Source of the DNA: Raphanus sativus
Lineage: Eukaryota; Streptophyta; Magnoliopsida; Brassicales; Brassicaceae
Length of the DNA: 64,000 nucleotides
NCBI RefSeq assembly: GCF_000801105.2
Contig: NC_079517.1
Coordinates: 18,609,579-18,673,578, forward strand
Direction of reading: 5' to 3'
The position numbers were made by a program, and so were the translations under genes. The notes below the pieces were generated by a model. That model searched no databases, was not told the origin of the DNA, and saw only the letters and a program-made list of their open reading frames with translations. Below, piece by piece: positions 11,686-23,560 of this stretch (the first letter of the stretch is position 1; the number at the start of each line of letters is the position of its first letter).

Positions 11686-11910
11686 GGCTCTCTGATCTTT
11701 CACGACTGTCGTGAAGTCAATTTTTTAAAAGTGGAGGTTACTGCTTGGTTAAGTTTTAATAATGAGTTTCATTTTCAGGAGAGGTATTTGTAGGCCAAGG
11801 AAGACGATGATGTTGTTACTCGTGGACTGGTGGTGGTGGGGGAGAGGTTTCGTATCCACGCGCCTCTGGATTTCACGCGCATTTGATACAGCGTAGAGGG
11901 ACTGTGACTC

Positions 11911-11928
11911 TGGGCCTATTAGTGGGCT
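11911..11928. promoter_or_regulatory. Site II pair upstream of the unknown-function gene
   Basis: TGGGCC (11911-11916) and TGGGCT (11923-11928), about 225-245 bp upstream of the minus-strand start codon. It is the same arrangement as before SMAP1 and PI31. Confidence 0.4.
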
Positions 11929-11934
11929 ACAACG

Positions 11935-13041
11935 AGGGAGTAATGGCAAGTATGTTTGTGGGACCTCCCCTCGCTATATCTTTGAAGCGGGTTGACTGTA
12001 ATTCTCTGTGGCACGTGCCTTTGTTAATTTACCAAATTACCCTCTGCAACTTGGTGTCCCAGATTTATGATGACTTTATCCTATAGTGTGTATTATACGT
12101 TTTTGATCCCAGTATAGATTGTGTACCGATGTATTCTTCACACAAATTAACGTCTCTTCTTTTGGTACGTTGAACATCTACATGATTTGAATCATGATAT
12201 AAAAATACGTTGCACAAAAAGACTAATACTTGTATGATAATCTCAGGGCTATTAACGTAACAAAAGATATGGTGTCGCACCAGCGCATACCGTCGTGCAA
12301 AGCACGCGTTTGTTTACAGAAATGACGGTTCGCCCATCGATAGATATATAACGGTGCTGAAATCAGATGGAAGTGGAACCAATCAGATTTGATTCTTTCA
12401 ACTGCCATGCTCTACGGATTGACGTGTAAATATACGTGTCATTATCTAATTAGTCGGGTGACATTGAGCCATGTCATGTCCACTTGGCAGAACGGGGAAC
12501 GGGATGTGATTCTTCGCATACAAGTAAGTCAGTCCACCCTGTTTCCCACTACTTTTATTAAATCTCATTTAAATTATTATTTTTTGGTCAATTATATTTT
12601 TTATATGATAAAATATTTGATCTAAAACAAATTTCGTAGATTGATAAAAGGTAATCATTTAAATGGTGAGGGATATTCCTAGTTTTATATATTTATCATT
12701 CAAAATTAATCCCTGTTCCCTTACACTTGATGTGGACTAGCTTATGAGTTATATGAGAGTCCAAAATAACTCGAAATACATTAGAGTTTTGCATATCGTT
12801 TCATTCCTGTAATGACTAAAGTTTAAAGCAGATTATGATGTGTCGGTTTATGCTCACGGGAGAATGAATGTTACCATGATTAGCCAGCCTCCCACAAACA
12901 TCTTGAAAACTTTTTTTATCAACCACAAACTTCTTGAAATCAAGCAACACATTTCCGCAAATAAAAAAGGTGAAGCAAAGTTGTATAAACCAGTGATTAC
13001 ACTAACAACTCAATTATTATTTGTCCAGAGGGAAGCTCAAA
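11935..13041. other. Intergenic, nothing recognised
   Basis: Distal promoter of the minus-strand gene and AT-rich sequence. ORFs on both strands are short and mutually overlapping. Confidence 0.4.
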
Positions 13042-13043
13042 TA

Positions 13044-13592
13044 CAGTAAAAATTCTATAAATCAATACTCGATAAATTAATAAACACGATATATTAATAA
13101 TTTTTTCGGTTTTTAATTAGATCAATTCAAAATATGACACAGGCCTATAAAATAATAAGATAATATTTTTTTTTAGAAAATCATATATAAATAATTGGTC
13201 CCATTAAAATTATAAATTAATATATATACATGTTATATAAGTATAAATCAACCATTATATTATTTGTTTTACATTCATAATAGAATTATCTTTATATTTT
13301 TAACACTTAGTATATCTTGATGGGATTTAGTAAATATCTAAAACCGTATTTAAATTTTATGAGACATATTTTATATACATAAAATAATATAAGTGTTGAA
13401 TTTCAAAAAGTTAACTAATGTATATACACTAAAATCAAATATCTTTTATTTATAAAATAAATATATCTTAAAGTATAAAAATCTTTTAATTTTTTTTGTA
13501 AATTAATAATTCTATTTTTATCAGAATTAATAATTCTATAAGTTAGTAAAATATCAAAATCCCAATATTATTAATTTATAGAGTTTTTATTG
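13044..13592. mobile_element. Emigrant-like (pogo/mariner) MITE, 549 bp
   Basis: Left end CAGTAAAAATTCTATAAATC; right end reads, on the other strand, CAATAAAAACTCTATAAATT. It is flanked by TA on both sides (13042-13043 and 13593-13594). The ends match the Emigrant/pogo-type CAGTAAAACCTCTATAAATT terminal repeat known from Arabidopsis. The interior is AT-rich and noncoding. Confidence 0.8.
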
Positions 13593-13594
13593 TA

Positions 13595-14246
13595 CTACTT
13601 TCTATTGGGCATGTTTTCCACTAGTGTGAAAGACTCCAACTCCATTATCTCTGGTTAGCCTAAAATCAGAAAGGCCCTTATATTTTGTATAATGATATAA
13701 TTAAATAATTTTCTGTATTAACTAAAACAATATTACACAATAAACATCATAATTAACTGCCTGATTGATTGAAACACAACGGTTACTAGTAAGGTTGTGC
13801 AAGTTTGCGTATGTGGGTGATTTTGGTTTTTCGTTGAATTGTACCATTGGTATAACGGTTAAAATTTGGTACATTTGCGGAATATTTGTTACTGGTTGAT
13901 TATGAGATATTGCAGCGGTTTAAAATAAATACCAATATTAACATATTATAACAATTATAAAAATATAAAAACATATTATTGTGATAATATATAATAATTA
14001 TTAATATAATATGATTAATAATAATATTATGTTTATTTATTTTATTTTTTAATTAGTTGAAAGTTATAACTTTGATAAAATTTGAAGATTTATATTAAAA
14101 CTTAAAAAATATTTTGTTTCGTTTATATATGCATATATATTAATTTTAAGAAATTATAATGAAGTCTTAGTTTAATATTTTTATAAACTAAATTATGATA
14201 CTGTTTGCGAGTTTAAGTTAAATTTTAAAATGTGTATATATTTTTA
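13595..14246. other. AT-rich insertion target of the Copia element
   Basis: No gene seen. The motif TTGCAGCGGTTTA occurs here (about 13911) and again beyond the Copia element (about 18644), so the Copia probably landed in an older repeat that continues at 18511. Confidence 0.4.
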
Positions 14247-14251
14247 TTTAT

Positions 14252-14600
14252 TGTTGTGACGGATGTGAGAAGATATAGATTAACAGATGAATGAATAAGA
14301 AGGATTGACACAGAGATTTAACGTGGTTAACCCTTAGGTTTAGTCCACGGGCAAAGAGAGTACTTTATTGATGGAGGCAAGATTTTCAGAGTACAATTCG
14401 TGCTACACAATAGGGTAAAACCCTAGATGTATATATAAGAAAGTCTTTAATGAAACTTTCCATATTTCTCGGATTTGGGTAGTATCGACCGATACGACAA
14501 CATGTCTATCGATCGATACTCCTTTTCATATATTGCCCGATCCATGACGTCTGGATCGCCCGATATAACTCAGCTCGCAGATTCAAGGCATATTTCAACA
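14252..14600 (-). repeat. 3' LTR of the Copia element
   Basis: 349 bp, TG...CA ends (TGTTGTGACGG to TTTCAACA on the plus strand). Contains TCGATCGATAC-type motifs that also recur in the coding region at 16560-16720. Confidence 0.9.
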
Positions 14601-14793
14601 AATCTCCACCTTGACTTGAATCCTCCATAATCAGATGTACCAGAATGCACTTCTTTGTGCTCTGAATACAAATGTACCAGACTCCCTCTTTGCCTCAAAT
14701 GTTCCGTCGAACTCAGACGTCAGATGTCCCGTCGGACTCAGATGCTCCTCAGAGCCAGATGCCCCTTAGGGCTAGATGCCCATCAGAGCCAGA

Positions 14794-17700
14794 TTAACAG
14801 CTTGAGATGTTCAGCAAATCAAGACAATGCTTGAACTTGCTGTGAGGAACCGCTTTAGTGAACATATCTGCAGGATTATCAGCTGTTCCTACCTTCTTCA
14901 CTTCAATCCTCTTTTCTTCTCTCAGAAAATGGTATCTTACATCAATATGTTTGGTTCTCTCATGATGAACCTGATCCTTGGCTAAACAGATAGCACTCAA
15001 GCTATCACAGAACACAGTAGCCTGATCATGATGAAGACCAAGATCACTGACCAGTCCTCTCAACCATATCGCCTCCTTAGCAGCTTCTGTCAATGCCATA
15101 TACTCTGCCTCAGTAGTAGACAAAGTCACCGTCGACTGCAAAGTCGCCTTCCAGCTCACAACAGAACCACCCAGAGTAAATACATAACCAGTCATAGATC
15201 TCCTGCTGTCCACATCTCCTGCATAATCTGAATCGGAATACCCAGTAACCAGTCTTGGATCCTTATCTCCATAGACAAGACCAACATCAGATGTACCCTT
15301 AAGATACCGGAAAATCTTCTTCACAGCCATCCAATGCTCCTTTCGTGGTTGAACCATGAACCTACTCACAACACTGACTGCATGTGCAAGATCTGGTCTT
15401 GTACAGACCATAGCATACATCAAACTTCCTACAGCGCTAGCATAAGGAACTCGTGACATATAATCGATTTCCCCTTCAGACATTTCATCACTCATGGTAG
15501 GATGGAAATTTGTAGCACATGGAGTATCAATAGGCTTAGCATTAAGCATGTCGAATCTTGTCAGAACCTTCTCAATGTAGGCCTTTTGAGACAAGAACAA
15601 CTTCTTCTTTTTCTTATCCCTGAAGATCTCCATTCCTAGAATCTTCCTCGCAGCACCCAAATCTTTCATCTCAAACTCAGAACTCAGTAGCTCTTTCAGC
15701 TTCTGAATATCACACATCTTCTTGGCAGCTATCAGCATGTCGTCTACATACAGCAACAAGTAGATATACGACCCATCCTCCACCGTGCTCATGTAGACAC
15801 AACAGTCATAAGGACTCCTTTCATAACCCATCTTGACCATATAGCTGTCAAACCTCTTATACCACTGTCTAGGAGACTGCTTAAGTCCATATAATGACTT
15901 CCTCAACTTGCAAACATGATCTTCCTTACCAGGAACCAGAAAACCCTCAGGCTGAGTCATATAGATCTCCTCCTCAAGTTCTCCATGAAGAAAAGCAGTC
16001 TTTACATCAAGTTGCTCCAACTCCAGATCTTGACGTGCTACCATCGCCAATAGCACTCTGATAGAAGTGTGTCTGACCACATGTGAGAAAATCTCATTGT
16101 AGTCCATGCCTTCTCTTTGACTGAAACCTCTAGCAACAACTCGACATTTGTACTTGGGTCCTTCTTCTGGTGTTTGACCATCTTTTATCTTGTAAATCCA
16201 CTTGCAAGTCACAACCTTTCTCCCATGTGGTAGTGTGACCAGATCCCATGTGTGATTCTTTTCATGAGATTCCATCTCATCTCCCATTGCAGCAAACCAT
16301 CTCTCAGACGCATAACTCGAAATAGCTTCTCTGTAAGTGGATGGCTCGTAAGTATCCACTTCCTCTGCAACCTGTAGGGCATAACCCACCATATCTTCAA
16401 ATCGATATCTCGCTGGTGGCCTGACATCAACTCTCCTTGGTCTGTCTTTAGCAATACTGCGTTTTTCAGACCCAACATGTTGATTTCCAGAATAAGAAGA
16501 CTTTTGCTGCTCGTCAGTCAACGATCGCTCGATCTGTTCTTGCAGATTGACTGATCTCGTGCTGTCGGACATCGATCGATACTGTTCGTCTGACGTCGAT
16601 CGACACTGACCATCCGACGTCGATCGACACTGTTGATCTGTCGTCGATCGACACTGATCATCTGAAATCGATAGACACAGATAATTTGTCGTCGACCGAC
16701 ATTGTTGATCCGACTGCACTTCCTGCAGCTCCACCTGCTTGTCAAAACCCTCTGTAGCCCATAACATCTTCTTCAAACCATTATTTGAAAGCATGCACCT
16801 CACTCTCTCATACAAAGTTTGGTTAATTCTCTTTGCTACACCATTCTTCTTTGGTGTATCCCTGATTGTAAGATGCTTAGTAGCTCTTGCATCCTTACAA
16901 AACTGACTGAACTCTGATGAACAGAATTCCAGACCATTTGCTGAAACTGTAGAACCTTCCAACAAATACAGAGTACCATGAATGAAACCTCTCAGAATCA
17001 CATCTGAACCCCTGTAGACACTCAGAACCCCATCTCCACCTGAATACTTGAAACCTCTGCTATCCAAAAGACTAACTGAGATCAAGTTCTTGGACATAGC
17101 TGGAACATGTCTAACTCTGGTTAATGTGCAAACTTTACCACCATGTGCCCTGAGCTTTATAGAACCGATTCCTGCAACATCGCAAGCAAAGTCATTTGCC
17201 ATCTTGATCTTGCCATCAGTCACTGCCTCATACTCTGAGAACCATTCTCTCCTTGGACACATATGATAAGATGCTCATGTGTCTAGAACCCACACATCCC
17301 TAGAATGTGTATTTCCATGAGCAACTAGAGCAATATCGTCATCAGACTTAGCTTCATTCTCTGCTACAGCAGCGGAATCAGCTTGCTTCTTCTTAGGACA
17401 ATCAGATTTCCAATGTCCTTTTTCATTGCAATATTTGCAAATATCAGTTGGTTTAGGACCCTTTGAGAATGACCTTTTATCTTTCGACCTCCTGTCTTTC
17501 CCATAGTCCTTTCCACCACCTACAAACAACCCAGAAGCTTGATCGTCTGTACCAGAACCAGATGCCTTGTGATGCAACTCCCTACTGTGAAGTGCCGACC
17601 TGACTTCCTCCAAACTCACTGTATCCTTACTCCCTATGAATGACTGAACAAAGTTCTCATAGGAGTTTGGTAGTGAAACCAGCAAAATCAGCGCCGCATC

Positions 17701-18117
17701 CTCATCCTCCACCTTAACATCAATATTCCTCAGATCCAACATAATGGAATTTAGACTGTCAAGGTGATCCTGAAGATGTGTACCTTCCTTCATCCTCAAA
17801 GCGAAGAGACGTTGTTTCAGAAGTAACTTCTTAGTCAGAGACTTTGTCATATATAGACTCTCTAACTTAGACCACAAACCAGCTGCAGCATCAACACCAG
17901 AAACTTCGATGATGATCTCATCTGCCAGACACAACAAAATAGTTGAAAACGCCTTTTCTTCAATAATCTCCATCTCAGCTGTAACAGTTTCAACCTTCTT
18001 CCCTGACAACGGTGCCCAAAGACCTTGTTGCTTCAGCAACGCCTTCATCTTGATTTCCCAGAGACTGAAACTGTTTCTTCCAGTAAACTTGTCAATCTTC
18101 AAGTTCATCCCTGACAT
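14794..18117 (-). pseudogene. Copia gag-pol, interrupted and internally deleted
   Basis: One frame runs from 18117 to 14794, broken by a single TGA at 17275-17277. Upstream part (280 codons): gag with a CCHC zinc knuckle (CKYCNEKGHWKSDC) and the start of protease. The TGA falls straight after Asp-Thr of the protease active-site triad, where Gly is normal. Downstream part (14794-17262, 822 codons from the next Met): rest of protease, a short integrase tail (NGLEFC, KKNGVA), a Ser/Gln-rich linker of CRST-type repeats, RT with YVDDMLIAA, and RNase H with [10 protein letters not shown]. The integrase zinc finger and most of its catalytic core are absent; the text jumps in frame from the post-protease segment to NGLEFC, and again after the integrase tail. 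Confidence 0.92.
16560..16720 (-). repeat. Tandem TCGATCGAC repeats within the Copia linker
   Basis: About five units of 36 bp centred on GTCGATCGACACTG, translated as CRSTSD/CRSTTD repeats between integrase and RT. Related TATCGATCGATAC and TATCGACCGATAC motifs sit in both LTRs. Confidence 0.75.
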
Positions 18118-18140
18118 CTTCTCACCAGATTCAACCTGAA

Positions 18141-18152
18141 GCTCTGATACCA
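18141..18152 (-). other. Primer-binding site (tRNA-iMet) of the Copia element
   Basis: TGGTATCAGAGC on the minus strand, three bases inside the 5' LTR. It is complementary to the 3' end of plant initiator tRNA-Met. Confidence 0.9.
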
Positions 18153-18155
18153 GTC

Positions 18156-18505
18156 TGTTGTGACGGATGTGAGAAGATATAGATTAACAGATGAATGAAT
18201 AAGAAGGATTGACACAGAGATTTAACGTGGTTAACCCTTAGGGTTTAGTCCACGGGCAAAGAGAGTACTTTATTGATGGAGGAAAGATTTTCAGAGTATA
18301 ATTCGTGCTACACAATAGGGTAAAACTCTAGATGTATATATAAAAAAGTCTTTAATGAAACTTTCCATATTTCTCGGATTTGGGTAGTATCGACCGATAC
18401 GACAACATGTCTATCGATCGATACTCCCTTTCATATATCGCCCGATCCATGACGTCTGGATCGCCCGATATAACTCAGCTCGCAGATTCAAGGCATATTT
18501 CAATA
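18156..18505 (-). repeat. 5' LTR of the Copia element
   Basis: 350 bp, starting TGTTGTGACGG. The far end is TTTCAATA instead of TTTCAACA, a mutated CA. Target duplication TTTAT follows. Confidence 0.9.
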
Positions 18506-18510
18506 TTTAT

Positions 18511-18983
18511 AGTATTTATATTTAGAATTTTAACCAAAAATTTTAAAATATTTTAGAAAATAATTTTATATTTATTTATTTATCCGTGACCGTCTCCAAC
18601 CGCAAACACTTGTTGGAACCAACTTTTGATTTTAAGATTTTTGCAGCGGTTTATGAATTCTAATGTTTTCTGTTATTATTTCAAGACGTTAACCACTATA
18701 AACTACAAAATTATGTTTGCGGGTGGTAGTGAGAAAATCAGCGAGATCTAAGTCTTTAACACATATAATTGTGGATGGATCTTTTTACCGGCCAGAATAC
18801 GTGCATTACATGATTTCCTGTCTTTGTCTGTTTATAACACACCATTAACTTAATGGTTCATTAACTTCATACCGATTACATGTAATGTTGGTTTATTATC
18901 TTCATTGCAAAAGTCACTAAAAGAAAGATCCACAAGACTATTAATGGTTCTCTCGTTCTTGGCATCTTTATTATATGCTTAGA
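18511..18983. other. AT-rich sequence between Copia and Helitron
   Basis: Continuation of the older repeat interrupted by the Copia insertion (GCAGCGGTTTA at about 18646). No gene seen. Confidence 0.4.
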
Positions 18984-19689
18984 CTAGAATCGGCCCGCCC
19001 TACGGGCGGGTTATTAATTTTGAAATAATTTTAACAGTTTTGGTATTCTAGTAAACATTGTATTGTAAAAAACTCCCACGCCATTGTCATATGAGTTGTT
19101 TATAAGTGCTTCGGAAAATAAAATTGTACGTTGGTTCTCAACCCTCTCGGGTTTTTCTTATATTGTTTGCTTAAAATAAAAGTTATCATACTAAAGCAGG
19201 TGTTGAAATCATAAGATTATATAAGGAAATATTGCATTTGTGTGTTTCCTTTTAACTTCATAAGCTTATCAAGACTATCAAAAAGTCAGCAAAGCTTAAG
19301 ATTTAAGTTCAAAAGCAGCTATGGAAGGTGGAATTGTTCAGTATCTTAGAAAGTTTGATAAACAGAGAACATGATTCATGATTAGCTAAAAACTTTTACC
19401 ATTAAATAATATTTAATTTTACCATTATTATCTGAATTAATGCAGCTGAAAATTTTCGGTCCAAAATTATAATCTAAAACCATTATTTTCATATTTTCAT
19501 TTTTAGTAAAAACATTTACTGTTTTGAATTAATATCACATTCAAATTTGATATAGCTTCATTGATTTATATTTCCGTTAAATTTCAGTCATTTGAAGATT
19601 AGTTTTTTTTTTCTTACTTCTAATTAACTTTAATTTTTTATTGTTTTTGTTAAACTTACAAAGGATGGGTTGTTTTGTTTCACAGACTG

Positions 19690-20299
19690 GAGGAACATTA
19701 GATTTCTGGTGGAGTGAGGCAGTCAATATTGTCCCGGTGATCCCACAAGAGACATAATTGTTAAAATGATGTCAGCGTTCATTATAGAACAGTCGATTAG
19801 TCAAAAATGAAAAAATGAGAACAGTTGATGATTAAGAGGGGTTCAAGTCATGGTTTAGTTGCAAATAGCTGCAATGGTCAAGTTCAAAAAAAAGAAATGA
19901 ATGCTGTGAACTGAATCTCAATCAATTAAGATCAATATGTAGAAATCACCAGTTCAGATAATGGTGACTATTTACATTAGACTTGTTTTTAATTTGAATA
20001 CACTGATTTGAGAAGAACTTGATAAGTGCTGTACATAGAGTATACACTCACGCAAATATTTGTTGTCTCCTCACTCCATTTCAGGATCTCTATAACTAAA
20101 TTGAGAGGTGCTGTTCGAGTGCACGCTCTTGCTCAAGAAACTTGAACTTAACTGGCATGTAATTGAGTGCAAGCTGACCCAAAGTGGAGTGACCACTGTT
20201 GAAATTGAAACGGTAACGACTGACCACGTGATTAAAGGTCCTGGAACTCAAATGACTTCAGAAGTGTTACATCCCTTCCGCCATATGGAAACTTTTTGA
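19690..20299 (+). other. Possible further captured exon fragments
   Basis: Two more coding-like stretches lie on the plus strand inside the Helitron: about 19690-19760 (TGGTLDFWWSEAVNIVPVI) and 20108-20299 (63 codons, LKKLELNWHVIECKLTQSG). Neither family is recognised. They are opposite in strand to the membrane-protein blocks, so a second source gene is possible. Confidence 0.25.
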
Positions 20300-20779
20300 A
20301 TTCTGAGAATGATAGATTCTTATCACATAAGGTTTTCAATATGCTACTACATAGATAAAAAGAGAGTGGAATTTAAAACTGTAATAGGGAAAAATACTTA
20401 TAACTTGGAGAAAGATTAAACTTGGGAAGCCTGACGATGGAACTATAGAGAACCTCTCAGACATTTAAGAGTTCAATTGCGATGAACCTTCAAATTAGCA
20501 TATGCATTTGTGTGCTTAGAACTATATGAATTCTGTTTTAAATGGCAACATAATCCATATATCTATTTATACCTGAGAGCAGATTTTTTTCCTCCAGACA
20601 CCAAAGAGCACAGTGTGGTACTTATAAAACAGGGAGCATATTCGATGGGTCTGACCTGTAGCGCAAGGCTTAATGATGATAACACTCAATGAAAAAGTTA
20701 AGCTAGTCCCTCTCTTTTGGGGTAAACCAAAGTGATCATTCAGTTGAAACCTGCAGTGAGCATCAATTAGCCACCTGAT

Positions 20780-22311
20780 CAAAAAGCATCAAATCTTAGC
20801 CACCTTATCATGGAAACAAAACAAACTAATGCCACGATGGAAGCATAACAGATAGGTGGAACATGTATGGCGTATCTCCTCGATAATGGGAACATCTATT
20901 TCACAACATTTGTACTGTGGAGAACACATGACTAAACAAAGGAAGGGTTGGGCAGTAGTTATTTCACATACATGGACACAAAGGTTCATATTGTAACCAG
21001 TAGCAGTTAAATAAAGCCCCAGACTAATCCGGAACACTAATCAAAGGGCTTGAGTGGAAGGAATAATTGTACTCACGGATAAGGCAGATAATATATATGC
21101 TATTTCCATTTCTCTCAGCTTCCTGAAGAGCTAGAATAAGCAACTTCTTTGGTGTCAGCGTTTCTACCATCAGAGGAGGTCAACACAAAGGAGTTTAGAT
21201 TAATCTAATCAGAGGAACATGGTAGAATCCTTTTCATACTTACCCGATGAGCGATGATGTAAATATCTGAAGGGTAATCAATATAAAGCCAACCGTCAAT
21301 CTAGAGATCATCGTAGTGGCGTTTTCCAGCAATATTCCGTTATGCCTTGCCCGCGCTTTCTCTAGTAAATTAAAATAAATAGATTCAGGAAATATAAAAA
21401 CTCACCTCTACTGTATTTATTTCTGAATTCCTGAATTACTCCAAAGCTTATCAGCAATGTGAATACATGTTTGTATAAGCAAAAGTACTGCACTACTGTA
21501 CAACGAAAGCTTACAATATCTAAAAGGTTATTCATTGCTCTATCACTCTTCTTTAATAAAAGAACATAAAATGAAATCAATAGATCATAAAACATAACAA
21601 ATATAAATGTTACATTTACCTAATTAGAATGTCCAAATCACCTTATATGCCAATACATGATGCAAGTAAACATGTTGAGTCCAAGCACCGCGAGCACGAA
21701 GCCTAAGCATATGAGGTGGATCACAAAGATAGCTGACCCGAAGACGTCGTGCCAGTGACGGGACTCGCGGACGATGGCTCGGTTGGCATCTCCGATCTTT
21801 TGACTCCTCTGAAGAGACTACAAAATCATCAAAAAAAAAACACATTGGTTGCCACAAAACAGAGATAATAGGCTAATTTCTGATGACATGGAACAAAAGC
21901 TACAGAGAACTTTGGTTGATATTTGATTTCATTCACACATGGTCTAAGCAAGGGCTCTGGTTCTTCTTAACAGTACAATGCAAACACTTTATACAAAAAA
22001 GAGAGTTCTTTTTATAAAAAAGAAGTAATTTTGCAACTGAACCCGTGAACAACAAAATTTAAGTTAATAGGTCTTATAATGTGCGAAATAATATTAATAC
22101 GTTGAGTTCAGGCAAGACCTAACTCGAGGAAAAAGACAAAGACTTTATGCAATGAAGTAGCGTAGAAAGCAAAGACCAGAAAAGGGATTCTTCAATCATA
22201 GACAACTTATCAAATCAAAAGGGAAACAGATTTCCTCAGATCAAAGGGTGATAAAAAAGCGGGGAACCTGGTGGCCAGAGGAAAGGGAGGCGTAATCAGA
22301 GGAAGAGAGAC
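20780..22311 (-). pseudogene. Captured fragments of a multi-pass membrane protein gene
   Basis: Exon-like blocks on the minus strand, each next to plausible AG or GT sites. A start-like MSYSTNSVSLPLITPPF lies at about 22311-22250. A block ending at about 21673 reads KIGDANRAIVRES, then HWHDVF and a hydrophobic helix closing LGFVLAVLGLNMF; this resembles the first membrane helix of plant choline-transporter-like (CTL) proteins. Another (about 21363-21254) contains LENATTMISRLTVGFILITL, a second hydrophobic helix. A third (about 21178-21077) has TPKKLLILALQEAERNGN, and a fourth (about 20880-20785) reads VPPICYASIVALVCFVSM. Phases do not all join (block 1 to 2 is off by two bases) and each open block is short, so a working gene is unlikely. 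The CTL link is tentative. Confidence 0.4.
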
Positions 22312-22762
22312 GCTGTTGGTGGAGTAACTCATGAAGAAGTAGGAGAAGAAGTTTCAGAGAAGAGGGAGAATAGTCAAAGATGAGTTCAAGGTGAGGGATC
22401 TCACATATATTTATACCGAAATCACACCGACCCTCAGATCTAAACAACGCTTTGAAGACAGATATTGGAGCTGTGAATCAATGGGATTAAAGATAGCCAT
22501 TAATCAGACAGTTTCACGTCGCGGGAAGAATCCCATACGTCACCGCCTCCGTCGCACATAGAGAAGTGATGAACTCAAGACGGGCTCACGACATCTTAAG
22601 CCCGAACGGAGACCAAAATGAAAAGCCCTTCACGCAGACCTTTAAGTGATACGGTGCGGTTTGGCGGAAATGGACACGTGTCGACGCGTGGATAAACGAA
22701 TTTCCAGCCTGTCTGTCGACGTGTCAACAGGAGGGAAAGAAACCTTCTTTTATATAAATAGA

Positions 22763-23196
22763 TACTTCATTAGAGTTTGCAATGGAGCTACTCTTACTTA
22801 ATAAGAAATTTAGGCCATAATTGAATGTTAATATGTGTTCAAAAAAAAATTGGATGTTAATAAAAAGAATAAGTGAAGTTAAAAGAATGTCAATTAATGG
22901 AATTATTATTTCATTTATTCTCTAACTAGTTTTATTGGGAATAATGTTTTTAAATGAATGTTGTTATTTTTTTGGAATGATAAAAAATTAATATAAAATG
23001 AGATAAAAATATAGTCATTGCATTGATGAATATTTCGTGAGATAAAAATGAATTATGCATTCAGGAAATTTTTATTCCAAAAAATACATTCCAATTATAT
23101 CCTTAGATAAATTTTCCAAATAATATAGTAAAAAAAAATAAAAGAAATCTTCACTTTCCTAAAGAACTTGAAAACATGTTTCATACAAATCATGTA
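22763..23196. other. AT-rich intergenic, nothing recognised
   Basis: No ORF or repeat structure worth naming. Confidence 0.4.
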
Positions 23197-23560
23197 GGGG
23201 GTGTATTCAAATAAAAAATTTAGGTGATTTGTATTAAAATAAAAAATTCACTATTATTCAAGCATGAATTTTAAAAATTTATTTAAAATCCACTGTTATT
23301 AAACTTGATATTTCGTAAAGTACTATGAAATTCATTTTTATTAAAAATATTTTAAATTGTAGTTTTAAAGTTTCCAGATGATTTTAATGTGTTTGGGTGG
23401 AGTTTCCTAGTTAAAAAAAATAAAGCTCAAATTTCATAATTTTATATGATATTCTAGAGTAATTTAACAAAGATCACCTAAATTTCTACAACTTATGTAA
23501 ATAATCTAAAGTTTCGTTAAAAATCAAATCACATCAAACATTTAATTGAATACATCCTGA
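23197..23560. mobile_element. MITE with GGTGTATTCAA termini
   Basis: Left terminus GGGGGTGTATTCAA; right terminus TTGAATACATCCTG, whose complement is CAGGATGTATTCAA. About 360 bp, AT-rich, noncoding. Superfamily left open because no clear target duplication is visible. Confidence 0.55.

Larger units (their letters stand above)
14252..18505 (-). mobile_element. Ty1/Copia LTR retrotransposon, defective, 4.25 kb
   Basis: Complete ends with LTRs at 14252-14600 and 18156-18505 and a 5-bp target duplication TTTAT (14247-14251 and 18506-18510). Transcription is on the minus strand. By eye the LTRs differ at about seven substitutions and one single-base indel over 350 bp, so insertion is recent. The tRNA-iMet primer site TGGTATCAGAGC (18141-18152) is 3 bases inside the 5' LTR, and a purine-rich AAGGTGGAGATT (14612-14601) precedes the 3' LTR. 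Order gag-protease-(integrase)-RT-RNase H defines Copia. It is unable to move alone: protease is interrupted and most of integrase is missing. Confidence 0.95.
18984..22762 (-). mobile_element. Gene-carrying Helitron (3.78 kb)
   Basis: The minus strand starts TCTATTTATATAAAAGAAGG at 22762 and ends CTAG at 18984-18987. A perfect 7-bp stem hairpin (CCCGCCC 18994-19000, loop TAC, GGGCGGG 19004-19010) lies just inside. Flanked by A (18983) and T (22763), the A/T target. The 5' kilobase has GACACGTGTC (22673-22682), as seen in other Brassicaceae Helitron heads, and a TTTGGCGGAAA (22660-22670) resembling an E2F site. No Rep/helicase ORF is present. The interior contains exon-like blocks (see 20780-22311). 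Confidence 0.65.

Noticed and set aside
21624..22447. A working choline-transporter-like gene
   Set aside because: Blocks are short, one junction is out of phase and the whole lies within Helitron ends; called as captured fragments.
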